A DNA stretch of 33,011 nucleotides from an uncultured Oscillospiraceae bacterium. Its GTDB lineage: Bacteria > Bacillota > Clostridia > Oscillospirales > Acutalibacteraceae. The position numbers and the translations under genes are program-made. Below the pieces are notes generated by a model. It was not told the origin of the DNA. It made no database searches and worked only from the letters and a program-made list of their open reading frames with translations. How positions within the stretch are numbered: position 1 is the first letter of the stretch; each line of letters starts with the position of its first letter. This document shows positions 8,178 through 16,910 of this stretch, one piece after another. The DNA lies in NCBI GenBank assembly GCA_905193225.1, contig CAJJNV010000020.1:1-33011 (forward strand). The letters are read 5' to 3'.

Positions 8178-8516
8178 ATGGATAATATGGCAAGGGCAAC
8201 CGTCAAGTACGTCCGTATTTCACCCAGAAAAGTGAAGATCGTACTGGACCTCATTCGCAATCAGCCCGCTGACAAGGCCATGGCGATTCTCCGCCACACG
8301 CCCAAAGCGGCGAGTGAATGCCTTGAAAAGCTGCTGAAATCGGCAATGGCTAACGCCGAAGTTAAAGAAATGAACACCGCAAGCCTGTATGTGGCAGAGT
8401 GCTTTGTCTGCCCCGGCCCCACCCTCAAGCGCTTCCAGGCAAGAGATAAGGGCCGCGCATACAGAATACTCAAGAGAACCAGCCATATCACACTGGCTCT
8501 TGCAGAGAAAGAATAA
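8178..8516 (+). CDS. rplV: 50S ribosomal protein L22
   Basis: L22 of 112 residues with VRISPRKVKIVLDLIRN near the start and GRAYRILKRTSHITLALAEK at the end, which includes the tunnel beta-hairpin region. It binds all 23S domains early in assembly. ATG 8178 follows GAAAGGAG. A second ATG three codons later (MARATVKYVR) is an alternative start, but it has poorer spacing. Confidence 0.96.
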   Translation: MDNMARATVKYVRISPRKVKIVLDLIRNQPADKAMAILRHTPKAASECLEKLLKSAMANAEVKEMNTASLYVAECFVCPGPTLKRFQARDKGRAYRILKRTSHITLALAEKE

Positions 8517-8535
8517 GACAAGGAGGTAATTTAGA

Positions 8536-9210
8536 ATGGGACAGAAAGTTAATCCCCACGGTCTGCGTGTGGGCGTCATCAAAAACTGGGACTCCCGTTG
8601 GTTCGCCAAGGACAAGGACTTCGGCGACACCCTCGTTGAGGACTACAATCTTCGTAAGTACCTTCTGAAGCTCCTTGAGCCTGCAGGTGTTCCGAAGATC
8701 GAAATCGAAAGAGACGCAAAGCGCGTCCGCATCTTTATCCACTGTGCAAAACCCGGTATCGTCATCGGCCGCGGCGGCGCAGAGATAGACAAACTCAAAG
8801 AAGTATGCCAGAAGAAGCTCGGCCGTCCGGTAATCATCAACATCGTAGAGGTCAAGAATCCCGACCTTAACGCACAGCTGGTTGCCGCAAGCATCGCCGC
8901 TCAGCTCGAAAAGAGAGCTTCCTTCCGCAGAGCTATGAAAATGGCCATCGGCCGTGCAATGAAGCTCGGCGCAAAGGGCATCAAAATTCAGATCTCCGGC
9001 CGTGTAGGCGGCGCCGAGATCGCCCGTAAAGAATCCTATCACGAGGGAACCATTCCCCTTCAGACTCTCCGTGCCGACATCGACTACGGCTTCGAAGAGG
9101 CAAAGACCACCTACGGCCGCATCGGCGTAAAGGTCTGGATCTATTCCGGCGAAGTTCTTCACGACAATCGCCGCCCCGCAAAGCCCGCTAAGGAAGGAGG
9201 CAACCGCTAA
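8536..9210 (+). CDS. rpsC: 30S ribosomal protein S3
   Basis: S3 of 224 residues with MGQKVNPHGLRVGVIK at the N-terminus, a type II KH domain whose GRGG loop is at 78-81, and the C-terminal GRVGGAEIARKE domain. It forms the mRNA entry channel with S4 and S5 and contributes to helicase activity. AAGGAGG precedes the ATG. Its stop shares a base with the rplP start. Confidence 0.98.
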   Translation: MGQKVNPHGLRVGVIKNWDSRWFAKDKDFGDTLVEDYNLRKYLLKLLEPAGVPKIEIERDAKRVRIFIHCAKPGIVIGRGGAEIDKLKEVCQKKLGRPVIINIVEVKNPDLNAQLVAASIAAQLEKRASFRRAMKMAIGRAMKLGAKGIKIQISGRVGGAEIARKESYHEGTIPLQTLRADIDYGFEEAKTTYGRIGVKVWIYSGEVLHDNRRPAKPAKEGGNR

Positions 9211-9635
9211 TGTTAATGCCTAAGCGTGTAAAATACCGCAGAGTCCATCGTGGTCGCCTCACCGGCAAGGCCATGCGCGGCAACACCGTGACTTACGGTG
9301 ATTTCGGACTTCAGGCTCTCGAGCCTGCATGGGTAACCGCAAACCAGATTGAGGCTGCCCGTATCGCCATGACCCGTTACACCAAGCGTGCAGGTCAGGT
9401 TTGGATAAAAATCTTCCCGGATAAGCCCATTACCGAAAAGCCGGCCGAAACCCGAATGGGTTCCGGTAAAGGTTCGCCCGAATACTGGGTGGCGGTAGTT
9501 AAGCCCGGCAGAGTAATGTTTGAAATCGGCGGCATCGACGAAGCACAGGCCAGAGAGGCTCTGAGACTTGCTTCCCACAAGCTGCCCATCAAATGCAAAT
9601 TTGTAAAAAAAGAGAACGGTGGTGAGCAACTGTGA
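9210..9635 (+). CDS. rplP: 50S ribosomal protein L16
   Basis: L16 of 141 residues starting MLMPKRVKYRRVHRGRLTGK, the usual form. The internal RIAMTRYTKRAGQVWIKIFP and the later RMGSGKGSPEYWVAVVKPG are family signatures. L16 helps position A-site tRNA. The start overlaps the rpsC stop by one base, with AAGGAGG inside rpsC. The end overlaps the GTG start of rpmC by four bases. Confidence 0.98.
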   Translation: MLMPKRVKYRRVHRGRLTGKAMRGNTVTYGDFGLQALEPAWVTANQIEAARIAMTRYTKRAGQVWIKIFPDKPITEKPAETRMGSGKGSPEYWVAVVKPGRVMFEIGGIDEAQAREALRLASHKLPIKCKFVKKENGGEQL

Positions 9636-9847
9636 AGGCAAGTGAACTGAGAGAAAAAAGCGTTGAAGAGCTCAACAACGAGCTTGCAAACCTTAAAGAC
9701 GAGCTTTTCCGCCTGCGTTTCCAGCTTGCTATAAACCAACTGGACAATCCCATGCGGATCAAGGCTGTTAAAAAGGACATCGCCCGCATAATGACAATTC
9801 TGCGCGACAATGAGATAAAAGCCGCCGCAACAAAAACGGAGGTATAA
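9632..9847 (+). CDS. rpmC: 50S ribosomal protein L29 (GTG start)
   Basis: L29 of 71 residues: two antiparallel helices with the pattern ELREKSVEELNNELANLK and the conserved LFRLRFQLA motif. It sits next to L23 at the tunnel exit. The start is GTG, overlapping the rplP stop (GTGA), so translation is probably coupled. A GGTGAG stretch upstream can act as the ribosome-binding site. Confidence 0.95.
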   Translation: MKASELREKSVEELNNELANLKDELFRLRFQLAINQLDNPMRIKAVKKDIARIMTILRDNEIKAAATKTEV

Positions 9848-9850
9848 TCG

Positions 9851-10108
9851 ATGAGCGAGAGAAATTTGCGTAAAAATCTTGTCGGTACCGTAGTCAGCGA
9901 CAAGATGGACAAAACCGTTGTCGTAGCAATTGCCGACAATGTAAAGCATCCGCTTTATAAAAAAATCATCAAGCGCACGGTTAAATTCAAGGCTCATGAT
10001 GAAAACAATGCCTGCAACATCGGCGACCGCGTTCAGATTATGGAGACCCGCCCCCTTTCCAAGGACAAGAGATGGCGCGTTGTTGAAATAATCGAGAAGG
10101 CGAAATAA
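9851..10108 (+). CDS. rpsQ: 30S ribosomal protein S17
   Basis: S17 of 85 residues, an OB-fold primary 16S rRNA binder. Conserved parts are RKNLVGTVVSDKMDKTVVV, HPLYKKIIKRT and the C-terminal RPLSKDKRWRVVEI. It starts 3 nt after the rpmC stop with GGAGG inside rpmC. Length and neighbours are standard. Confidence 0.97.
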   Translation: MSERNLRKNLVGTVVSDKMDKTVVVAIADNVKHPLYKKIIKRTVKFKAHDENNACNIGDRVQIMETRPLSKDKRWRVVEIIEKAK

Positions 10109-10131
10109 CTTATTACGAGGAGGAAAACACT

Positions 10132-10500
10132 GTGATACAGCAACAGAGTTACCTCAAGGTTGCCGACAATACCGGTGCAAAGGAGCTTATGTGCATCCGC
10201 GTACTCGGTGGTTCCGGCAGGAGGTACGCCAATATCGGCGACGTAGTAGTCGCATCTGTTAAAAAAGCGGCTCCCGGCGGTGTGGTCAAAAAGGGCGATG
10301 TAGTTAAAGCTGTCGTCGTCAGAACCGCAAAGGGCCTTCGTCGTAACGACGGAACTTACATCCGTTTCGACGATAACGCCGCAGTAATTATAAGAGAAGA
10401 CAAAAACCCCAGAGGTACCCGTATTTTCGGGCCGGTGGCAAGAGAGCTTCGCGAAAAGGATTATCTTAAGATCCTCTCCCTTGCTCCCGAAGTGCTTTAA
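10132..10500 (+). CDS. rplN: 50S ribosomal protein L14 (GTG start)
   Basis: L14 of 122 residues, starting MIQQQSYLKVADNTGAKELM from a GTG codon with GAGGAGG upstream. GVVKKGDVVKAVVVRT and NPRGTRIFGPVARELR are family motifs. It forms an intersubunit bridge and binds the silencing factor RsfS. The family's invariant N-terminus fixes the start. Confidence 0.98.
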   Translation: MIQQQSYLKVADNTGAKELMCIRVLGGSGRRYANIGDVVVASVKKAAPGGVVKKGDVVKAVVVRTAKGLRRNDGTYIRFDDNAAVIIREDKNPRGTRIFGPVARELREKDYLKILSLAPEVL

Positions 10501-10514
10501 GGAGGTAACGGTAA

Positions 10515-10832
10515 ATGAGTAAAATGCATATCAAAACAGGCGATACCGTTATGATCCTCAGCGGAAAGGACCGCGGCAAGAAGGGTAAAATCCTCGAGGT
10601 CAGCCCCAAGGAGGGTAAGGTCATCATCGAGGGACGCAACATCATGACCAAGCACGTTAAGGCCAAAAAGCCCGGCGATCCCGCAGGAATCGTTAAGGCC
10701 GAAGGAGCCATGTACGCCAGCAAGGTCGTCTGCGTCTGCCCCAAGTGCGGTAAACCCACCCGCGTAGGCACAAAGAAATACGAAGACGGTAAAAAGGACC
10801 GCATCTGCAAAAAGTGCGGCGAAATTTTCTAA
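10515..10832 (+). CDS. rplX: 50S ribosomal protein L24 with C-terminal zinc ribbon
   Basis: L24 of 105 residues. The N-terminal KOW motif (GDTVMILSGKDRGKKGKIL) is followed by a CPKCGKPTRVG...CKKCGE zinc-ribbon-like tail, a form seen in many Firmicutes. It initiates 50S assembly. AAGGAGG overlaps the end of rplN. Confidence 0.97.
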   Translation: MSKMHIKTGDTVMILSGKDRGKKGKILEVSPKEGKVIIEGRNIMTKHVKAKKPGDPAGIVKAEGAMYASKVVCVCPKCGKPTRVGTKKYEDGKKDRICKKCGEIF

Positions 10833-10852
10833 GGACAGGAGGAGCATTATAA

Positions 10853-11392
10853 ATGTCAAGACTTAAAGAAACCTACAAAAATGATGTCGCTCCTGCACTG
10901 ATGAAAAAATTCAGTTACAAGAGCGTTATGCAGATTCCCAAGCTTGAGAAGGTCGTCATCAATGTAGGCGCCGGCGAAGCAAGGGACAATGCAAAGGTTA
11001 TCGACGCTATCGTTTCCGACCTTTCTCAGATCACCGGCCAGCGTCCCGTGGTCTGCAAGGCTAAAAAATCGGTCGCTAACTTCAAGCTCCGTGAGGGCAT
11101 GAACATCGGCGCAAAGGTCACCCTTCGCGGCGAAAAAATGTATGAGTTTGTCGACCGTCTTTTCTCGGTGGCCCTTCCCCGAGTCCGCGACTTCCGCGGA
11201 ATCAACGTCAACTCCTTCGACGGCAGAGGAAACTACTCCATGGGACTCAAGGAGCAGCTCATCTTCCCCGAAATCGAGTTTGACAAGATCGACAAGGTAC
11301 GCGGTATGGACATCTGCTTTGTCACCACCGCCACTACCGACGAAGAAGCCCGCGAGCTGCTGACACTGCTCGGCGCTCCGTTTGCGAAATAA
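10853..11392 (+). CDS. rplE: 50S ribosomal protein L5
   Basis: L5 of 179 residues with YKNDVAPALMKKFSYKSVMQ at the start, then KVVINVGAGEA, GQRPVVCKAKKSVANFKLRE and FPEIEFDKID. It binds 5S rRNA in the central protuberance and contacts S13 and P-site tRNA. GACAGGAGGAGC precedes the ATG. Confidence 0.98.
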   Translation: MSRLKETYKNDVAPALMKKFSYKSVMQIPKLEKVVINVGAGEARDNAKVIDAIVSDLSQITGQRPVVCKAKKSVANFKLREGMNIGAKVTLRGEKMYEFVDRLFSVALPRVRDFRGINVNSFDGRGNYSMGLKEQLIFPEIEFDKIDKVRGMDICFVTTATTDEEARELLTLLGAPFAK

Positions 11393-11406
11393 GGAGGGAA
11401 TCAGCA

Positions 11407-11592
11407 ATGGCAAAAACATCAATGAAGGTAAGTCAGAAAAGGACTCCTAAATATTCTTCCCGCGGATACAACAGATGCAAGATCTGCGGTCGCCCCCATG
11501 CCTATCTTCGCAAATTCGGCATTTGCCGTATCTGCTTCCGTGAACTCGCTTACAAAGGCGAAATTCCCGGTGTTAAAAAGGCAAGCTGGTAA
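11407..11592 (+). CDS. rpsZ: 30S ribosomal protein S14, zinc-binding type Z
   Basis: A 61-residue, zinc-binding S14 with four cysteines at 24, 27, 40 and 43 (CKIC...CRIC). This short form is typical of Gram-positives, unlike the longer zinc-free S14 of about 89-101 residues. It is a late assembly protein of the 30S head. AAGGAGGG precedes the start. Confidence 0.98.
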   Translation: MAKTSMKVSQKRTPKYSSRGYNRCKICGRPHAYLRKFGICRICFRELAYKGEIPGVKKASW

Positions 11593-11631
11593 TCACTTTA
11601 TTTTGCAATTAGGAAAAGGAGGAAAAACGGT

Positions 11632-12030
11632 ATGCAAATATCCGATACAATAGCCGATATGCTTACCAGAATTCGCAATGCGAGTTCTGCAAAGCACGAA
11701 TCGGTAGATGTACCCGCGTCCAACATGAAAAAGTCTATCGCACAGATTCTTGTTGACGAAGGATATGTCAAGAGCTTTCAGGTCATCGACGACGGAAAGC
11801 AGGGCGTTATCCGTTTGACGCTTAAATATAACGCGGGCAAGGCTTCGGCAATCACCGGCCTTAAGAGAGTAAGTAAGCCCGGCCTTCGCATTTACGCAAA
11901 CTGCGAAGATCTTCCCAAGGTCATGAAGGGCCTTGGTATCGCCATAGTTTCCACCTCCAAGGGTGTAATGACAGACAAAGCAGCCCGCTCCGCAAATGTC
12001 GGCGGCGAGGTACTGGCTTTCGTCTGGTAA
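11632..12030 (+). CDS. rpsH: 30S ribosomal protein S8
   Basis: S8 of 132 residues with DTIADMLTRIRNAS at the start, the internal LKRVSKPGLRIYAN, and STSKGVMTDKAAR near the end. It is a primary 16S binder and, in E. coli, the repressor of the spc operon through a site near rplE. Here a 39-nt gap separates it from rpsZ, and AAAAGGAGG precedes its ATG. Confidence 0.98.
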   Translation: MQISDTIADMLTRIRNASSAKHESVDVPASNMKKSIAQILVDEGYVKSFQVIDDGKQGVIRLTLKYNAGKASAITGLKRVSKPGLRIYANCEDLPKVMKGLGIAIVSTSKGVMTDKAARSANVGGEVLAFVW

Positions 12031-12044
12031 GGGAGGTAAAGATT

Positions 12045-12587
12045 ATGTCGAGAATTGGTAAAAAACCCATCGCCATCCCCGCAGGCGTCGAAGTAAAGAT
12101 CGACGGCAAGGAAGTGACCGTTAAGGGAGCCAAGGGCACCCTTCATCACACCGTTGCCGGCGCTATCGAAGCCAAGGTTGAGGGAAGCGAAGTAATCGTT
12201 ACCCGCCCGAACGATGCAAAAGAGAATCGTTCGCTCCACGGTCTGACCCGTACCCTCATCGCAAATATGATCGAGGGCGTTTCCAACGGCTACTCAAAGG
12301 CTCTTGAGATTCAGGGCGTCGGCTACCGTGCCGCAAAGCAGGGTAAGAACCTTGTTATGAACCTCGGTTTCTCCCATCAGGTTATCGTTCCCGAAGTGGA
12401 CGGCATCACCATCGATGTTCCCAACCCCAACAGCATCGTGATCTCCGGCGCAGATAAGCAGCAGGTCGGTCAGTTTGCCGCTGAGGTTAGAAACAAACGT
12501 CCCCCCGAGCCCTACAAGGGCAAGGGCATCCGCTATGCCGGTGAATATGTCCGCCGCAAGGAAGGTAAAGCCGGTAAAGGCGCATAA
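12045..12587 (+). CDS. rplF: 50S ribosomal protein L6
   Basis: L6 of 180 residues, normal length, with SRIGKKPIAIPAGVEV at the start and the C-terminal RPPEPYKGKGIRYAGEYVRR signature. It lies near the sarcin-ricin loop and the GTPase centre. GGGAGG precedes the ATG 15 nt after rpsH. Confidence 0.98.
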   Translation: MSRIGKKPIAIPAGVEVKIDGKEVTVKGAKGTLHHTVAGAIEAKVEGSEVIVTRPNDAKENRSLHGLTRTLIANMIEGVSNGYSKALEIQGVGYRAAKQGKNLVMNLGFSHQVIVPEVDGITIDVPNPNSIVISGADKQQVGQFAAEVRNKRPPEPYKGKGIRYAGEYVRRKEGKAGKGA

Positions 12588-12609
12588 TTTGTAAAGGAGT
12601 GAAAGTTAA

Positions 12610-12966
12610 ATGGTAACCAGACCTGACAGCAAAAAAGCCCGTATCAAGCGCCATGCTCGTGTACGCGGTAAAATTAACGGAACGGCTTCCTGCCCCCGTT
12701 TGTGCGTGTATCGCTCCCTTGCAAACATCGGTGCCCAGATAATTGACGACACTAAGGGAGTGACTCTCGTATCCGCCTCCAGCTACGAAAAGGATTTCGG
12801 CTACGGCGGAAACAAAGAGGCAGCCAAGAAAATCGGCGCTTTGATAGCCGAGCGCGCCAAGGCAAAGGGAATCACCAAGGTGGTTTTCGACCGCGGCGGC
12901 AACGTTTATCAGGGCCGTGTAAAAGAATTAGCAGACGGTGCCCGTGAGGGCGGCCTTGAGTTCTAA
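12610..12966 (+). CDS. rplR: 50S ribosomal protein L18
   Basis: L18 of 118 residues. RIKRHARVRGKINGTASCPR and the C-terminal FDRGGNVYQGRVKELADGAR are conserved. It binds 5S rRNA together with L5. AAAGGAGTG precedes the ATG. It is followed closely by rpsE. Confidence 0.97.
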   Translation: MVTRPDSKKARIKRHARVRGKINGTASCPRLCVYRSLANIGAQIIDDTKGVTLVSASSYEKDFGYGGNKEAAKKIGALIAERAKAKGITKVVFDRGGNVYQGRVKELADGAREGGLEF

Positions 12967-12982
12967 AAAGGAGGAGAAAATT

Positions 12983-13486
12983 TTGGCTAGTAAAATTGAC
13001 GCATCAACTCTTGATCTGACCGAGCGTGTCGTGGCTATTAACCGTGTTTCCAAAACGGTTAAGGGCGGCCGGATTTTCAAGTTCTCCGCCATTGTTGTGG
13101 TGGGTGACGGTAAAGGCACAGTCGGCTTTGGTATGGGTAAATCGGGCGAGGTTCCCGATGCCATCCGCAAGGGCATCGAGGATGCCAAGAAAAATCTCGT
13201 GAAGATTTCTCTTCGCGGAACCACCATACCTCACGAAATCATCGGAGAGTTCGGCGCCGGCAGAGTTCTGCTCAAGCCCGCAGCCCCCGGTACCGGCGTT
13301 ATCGCCGGCGGTCCCGTCCGTGCGGTCGTTGAGACTGCCGGTATCAAGGACATCCGTGCAAAGGCTCTTCGTTCCAACAATGCCTGCAATGTTGTGCGTG
13401 CCACAATGCAGGGTCTGAAAGCTCTTCGCGATGCCGAGCAGGTTGCTGCCGTTCGCGGAAAGACCGTTCAGGAAATCTTAGGTTAA
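12983..13486 (+). CDS. rpsE: 30S ribosomal protein S5 (TTG start)
   Basis: S5 of 167 residues. I place the start at TTG 12983 because AAGGAGGAG lies at the right distance and the family begins shortly before the LTERVVAINRVSKTVKGGR segment. A longer in-frame extension would overlap rplR by 29 nt without support. The dsRNA-binding domain is followed by GTGVIAGGPVRAVVE and the C-terminal fold. S5 shapes decoding accuracy and the mRNA entry tunnel. Confidence 0.96.
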   Translation: MASKIDASTLDLTERVVAINRVSKTVKGGRIFKFSAIVVVGDGKGTVGFGMGKSGEVPDAIRKGIEDAKKNLVKISLRGTTIPHEIIGEFGAGRVLLKPAAPGTGVIAGGPVRAVVETAGIKDIRAKALRSNNACNVVRATMQGLKALRDAEQVAAVRGKTVQEILG

Positions 13487-13499
13487 GGAGGCAGCGAAA

Positions 13500-13679
13500 A
13501 TGGCAAACATTTCTGTAAAGCTTGTTAAAAGTCTCATCGGTTCAACCGACAAACAGAAGGCTACCGCTGCTGCTCTGGGACTGCACAAAATCGGCGACCA
13601 GAGAGTCCAGCCTGACAATGCCCAGACACAGGGTAAGATTGTTAAGATCAGACACCTCGTCGAGGTAACCAAAGCGTAA
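13500..13679 (+). CDS. rpmD: 50S ribosomal protein L30
   Basis: A 59-residue L30 beginning MANISVKLVKSLIGSTDKQK, with LGLHKIGDQRV and the closing HLVEV. The ferredoxin-like fold binds 23S rRNA. TAAGGAGG precedes the ATG; the gene sits in its normal place between rpsE and rplO. Confidence 0.96.
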   Translation: MANISVKLVKSLIGSTDKQKATAAALGLHKIGDQRVQPDNAQTQGKIVKIRHLVEVTKA

Positions 13680-13699
13680 ACTAAGGAGGTGCAATAAAA

Positions 13700-14140
13700 A
13701 TGAAATTGTATGAACTTTCTTCGGCAGCCGGTGCAAACCGTCCTTCCAAGCGCATAGGCCGCGGCCCCGCTTCGGGACAGGGCAAGACCGCCGGTAAGGG
13801 ACACAAGGGTCAGAAAGCCCGCTCGGGCGGCTCCATTCGTCCCGGCTTTGAAGGCGGCCAGATGCCTTTACAGCGTAGAATCCCCAAAAGAGGTTTCAAC
13901 AATATATTCGCAACTAAATACGCCACTGTCAACGTTGAGGCCCTCGAGAAATTCGAGGATGGCGCAACGGTAGACGCGGCAGCTCTTAAAGACGCCGGTC
14001 TTATCAGCAAGACCTTCGACGGCGTTAAGGTTCTCGGAAACGGAGACCTCAAAAAGAAGCTCACCGTTAAGGCAGCTGCCTTTTCCGAATCCGCAAAAAC
14101 TAAAATTGAAGCGGCAGGCGGAAAGGCAGAGGTGATGTAA
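13700..14140 (+). CDS. rplO: 50S ribosomal protein L15
   Basis: L15 of 146 residues. The glycine-rich basic N-terminal arm (KRIGRGPASGQGKTAGKGHK, then GQKARSGG) is diagnostic, followed by FEGGQMPLQRRIPKRGF. It is a late 50S assembly protein. AAGGAGG precedes the ATG. Only one base separates its stop from secY. Confidence 0.98.
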   Translation: MKLYELSSAAGANRPSKRIGRGPASGQGKTAGKGHKGQKARSGGSIRPGFEGGQMPLQRRIPKRGFNNIFATKYATVNVEALEKFEDGATVDAAALKDAGLISKTFDGVKVLGNGDLKKKLTVKAAAFSESAKTKIEAAGGKAEVM

Positions 14141-14141
14141 G

Positions 14142-15449
14142 ATGCAACTGCTTGAAACCATTCGTAACGGCTGGAAGGTTGTAGATTTAAGGAAAAAGAT
14201 TTTCTACACCGTTCTGATGATAATCCTTTTCCGTATCGGCTCCTTCATCCCCGCGCCCTTCATCGACGCGGCAAAACTCAGCTCCGAGCTTTCGAGCACC
14301 TTTTCTTCCACCGGAAACACCCTTTTCAGCTATCTTTCGATACTGACCGGCGGCGCTCTTGAATACGGCGCCATCTTTGCAATGGGTGTTACCCCCTACA
14401 TCAACTCCTCAATTATCATCCAGCTTCTCACCGTGGCCATTCCGCCCCTTGAGAGACTGTCCAAAGAGGGCGAAGAGGGACGCAAAAAGCTTGCGGCAAT
14501 CACCCGTTATGCCACCGTCATTTTGGCGCTCATTCAAGGTATTGTTTATTACATCTATCTCCGCAACCAGAGCATGTTGACCTACGGTAAGGGCGACGGC
14601 CTGTTTGCACAGATTTTCGTCGGAATAATCGTTGTTCTCTGCTTCACTGCCGGTTCGGCCGTCATTATGTGGATGGGTGAACAGATCGACGAAAAAGGTA
14701 TCGGCAACGGTATATCCATCATACTCTTCGCAGGTATCATTTCCCGCGGACCCCGCGGATTTGCAAGCCTGTGGGTACAGCTTGTCCAGTATCACAACTA
14801 CTTCGCAGTTATCGGCATCTGCCTGCTCTTCCTTGCCATCATCGCCTTCATTGTATTTATGACAGGCGCCGAGCGCAGGATTCCGGTTCAGTATGCCAAG
14901 CGTGTAGTCGGCCGTAAAATGTACGGCGGTCAGAACACACATCTGCCCATTCAGGTAAATATGGCGGGCGTTCTCCCCATCATCTTCGCAAGCTCTATCC
15001 TCGCCATCCCCACAACCATCACGGCCTTCACCGGTAAGGACGGATCGTCCTTTGTCAAGTTCCTTGACATCTTCTCTTACGAAAGACCCTTCTACGCCGT
15101 GCTTTACCTTATACTTATCGTTTTCTTCTCCTACTTCTACATTGCGATTCAGTATAATCCGGTTGAGATGGCCAACAACCTGAGAAAGAACTCAGGTGTT
15201 ATCCCGGGTATTCGTCCCGGCAAGCCCACATCTGACTTCATCAGCAAGATAATCTCCAAGGTCACTCTTATGGGTGCATTCTTCCTCGGAGTTATGGCCA
15301 TACTGCCCATTATCGTCGGCAGCATCGGCGGCATCAATGTATCTCTCGGCGGAACCTCCATACTCATTCTGGTCGGAGTTGCACTTGACACCGTTAAGTC
15401 CATTGAGTCTCAGATGATGATGAGATACTATAAGGGCTTCCTTGATTAA
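14142..15449 (+). CDS. secY: Protein translocase subunit SecY
   Basis: SecY of 435 residues with ten predicted membrane helices, the central channel of the Sec translocon. Visible marks are RIGSFIPAPFID in helix 1, GVTPYINSSIIIQLL in helix 2, the cytoplasmic EGEEGRKKLAAITRYATV loop, and the QYNPVEMANNLRKNSGVIPG loop. It is placed, as usual, behind L15 and before adk. It exports secreted proteins such as the two GH36-type enzymes here. Its ribosome-binding site lies in the end of rplO. Confidence 0.98.
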   Translation: MQLLETIRNGWKVVDLRKKIFYTVLMIILFRIGSFIPAPFIDAAKLSSELSSTFSSTGNTLFSYLSILTGGALEYGAIFAMGVTPYINSSIIIQLLTVAIPPLERLSKEGEEGRKKLAAITRYATVILALIQGIVYYIYLRNQSMLTYGKGDGLFAQIFVGIIVVLCFTAGSAVIMWMGEQIDEKGIGNGISIILFAGIISRGPRGFASLWVQLVQYHNYFAVIGICLLFLAIIAFIVFMTGAERRIPVQYAKRVVGRKMYGGQNTHLPIQVNMAGVLPIIFASSILAIPTTITAFTGKDGSSFVKFLDIFSYERPFYAVLYLILIVFFSYFYIAIQYNPVEMANNLRKNSGVIPGIRPGKPTSDFISKIISKVTLMGAFFLGVMAILPIIVGSIGGINVSLGGTSILILVGVALDTVKSIESQMMMRYYKGFLD

Positions 15450-15459
15450 AACTTCTATG

Positions 15460-15486
15460 GGCGGGGCGTCAGGCGGCGTCCCCGCC
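15460..15486 (+). other. GC-rich hairpin between secY and adk
   Basis: GGCGGGG (15460-15466) pairs with CCCCGCC (15480-15486) around a 13-nt loop. No T-run follows. It may stabilise or trim the mRNA between the spc part and adk. Confidence 0.4.
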
Positions 15487-15507
15487 ATACAGGGAAAGGA
15501 ACCGTTT

Positions 15508-16146
15508 ATGAAACTCATTTTGTTTGGTCCTCCCGGAGCAGGCAAGGGCACTCAGGCTGAGATCATCAGCGAAAAATACAACATCCCCGCCGTTTCCACC
15601 GGCGCCATGATTCGCGAAGCCATCAAAAACGGCACCGAAACCGGAAAAAAGGCCAAGGATGTTATCGAGCGCGGCGAGCTTGTGTCGGATGATATTATCA
15701 TCGGCATCGTTAAAGAGCGTATCGCCCGGGACGACTGTAAGAACGGCTTTATTCTCGACGGATTTCCGAGAACCATTCCCCAGGCCGAGGCTTTGGAAAA
15801 GCTGGTTCCGGATATAACCGCCACAATAGAGATCGACCTTTCGGATGAAAAAATCGTCGAAAGAATGTCGGGACGGCGCACCTGCCCCGGCTGCGGAGCC
15901 TCCTACCACACGGTATATAAGGCACCCAAAGCCGAAGGAAAATGCGACGCCTGCGGAGCCGAACTTACCATCCGGGCAGACGACAAGCCCGAGACTGTTC
16001 TCGAACGCCTTAAGGTCTACCATGACCAGACCGAGCCGCTTAAAGCCTTCTATAAGGAACGCGGAATGCTGCATACGGTTGAGAGTCAGGAAGAGCTCAA
16101 GGACACAACGGCACTAATGTTAAAAACCATTGAGGCGTTAGTATGA
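15508..16146 (+). CDS. adk: Adenylate kinase, zinc-LID type
   Basis: Adenylate kinase of 212 residues (ATP + AMP to 2 ADP). The start ATG 15508 follows AGGGAAAGGA and opens MKLILFGPPGAGKGTQAE, with the P-loop at 7-14. DGFPRT is the AMP-site motif. The LID carries four cysteines at about 126, 129, 146 and 149 (CPGC...CDAC), the zinc form common in Gram-positives. The frame extends 22 codons upstream without a good ribosome-binding site, so I reject the longer start. The stop overlaps map by four bases. Confidence 0.97.
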   Translation: MKLILFGPPGAGKGTQAEIISEKYNIPAVSTGAMIREAIKNGTETGKKAKDVIERGELVSDDIIIGIVKERIARDDCKNGFILDGFPRTIPQAEALEKLVPDITATIEIDLSDEKIVERMSGRRTCPGCGASYHTVYKAPKAEGKCDACGAELTIRADDKPETVLERLKVYHDQTEPLKAFYKERGMLHTVESQEELKDTTALMLKTIEALV

Positions 16147-16892
16147 TCGTTTTTAAAACCACCCGTGAGCTTGAACTTATGACCGAAGCTTGTCAGCTTT
16201 CGGCCAGAGCCCTGAAAATCGCCGGCGAGGCGGTCAGACCGGGCATCTCCACATGGGAGATAGATAAAATAGCTTACGATTATATTATCAGTCAGGGCGG
16301 AAAACCGAATTTCCTGCACTATGCAGGCTATCCGGCCACCGCTTGTATCTCGGTAAACGACGAGGTTATCCACGGAATCCCCAGCAAACACCGTATCCTT
16401 GAGGAAGGTGACATTGTCTCTATCGACCTTGGTGCCGAGCTTCACGGATACAACGGCGATAACGCCGCCACTTTTGCGGTTGGAAAGATTTCTTCCGAAG
16501 CACAGCGGCTGATCGACACCACCGAGCAGTGCCTTTATAAGGGCATCGAGGCGGCTGTCGCGGGCGGCAGAATCGGCGACATCGGAGAGGCTGTTCAGGC
16601 ACACGCCGAAGCAAACGGCTTCTCGGTTGTAAGACAGTTTGTGGGGCACGGAGTGGGTAAAAAGCTTCACGAAGATCCGGAGGTTCCCAATTTCGGAAAG
16701 GCCGGACACGGAGCGCGGCTTTTACCGGGTATGACCATAGCCATTGAACCGATGATTAATGCGGGTACATTCGATGTCCGCACGCTTAAAGACGGTTGGA
16801 CGGTTAAAACCGCCGACGGCAAATTGTCCGCTCATTTTGAGCATTCCGTTGCCATCTCCACCAAAGGACCGGTCATTCTGACCAGACCCTGA
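16143..16892 (+). CDS. map: Methionine aminopeptidase, type I
   Basis: A 249-residue type I enzyme that removes initiator methionine. The five metal ligands are in place: D95, D106, H169, E202 and E233, in IDLGAELHGYNGDNA, FVGHGVGKKLHEDP, AIEPMINAG and FEHSVAIS. There is no N-terminal zinc-finger extension. The ATGA overlap with adk implies coupled translation. The secY-adk-map-infA order is classical for Firmicutes. Confidence 0.97.
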   Translation: MIVFKTTRELELMTEACQLSARALKIAGEAVRPGISTWEIDKIAYDYIISQGGKPNFLHYAGYPATACISVNDEVIHGIPSKHRILEEGDIVSIDLGAELHGYNGDNAATFAVGKISSEAQRLIDTTEQCLYKGIEAAVAGGRIGDIGEAVQAHAEANGFSVVRQFVGHGVGKKLHEDPEVPNFGKAGHGARLLPGMTIAIEPMINAGTFDVRTLKDGWTVKTADGKLSAHFEHSVAISTKGPVILTRP

Positions 16893-16910
16893 GGGTAAAT
16901 GGAGGAAGCT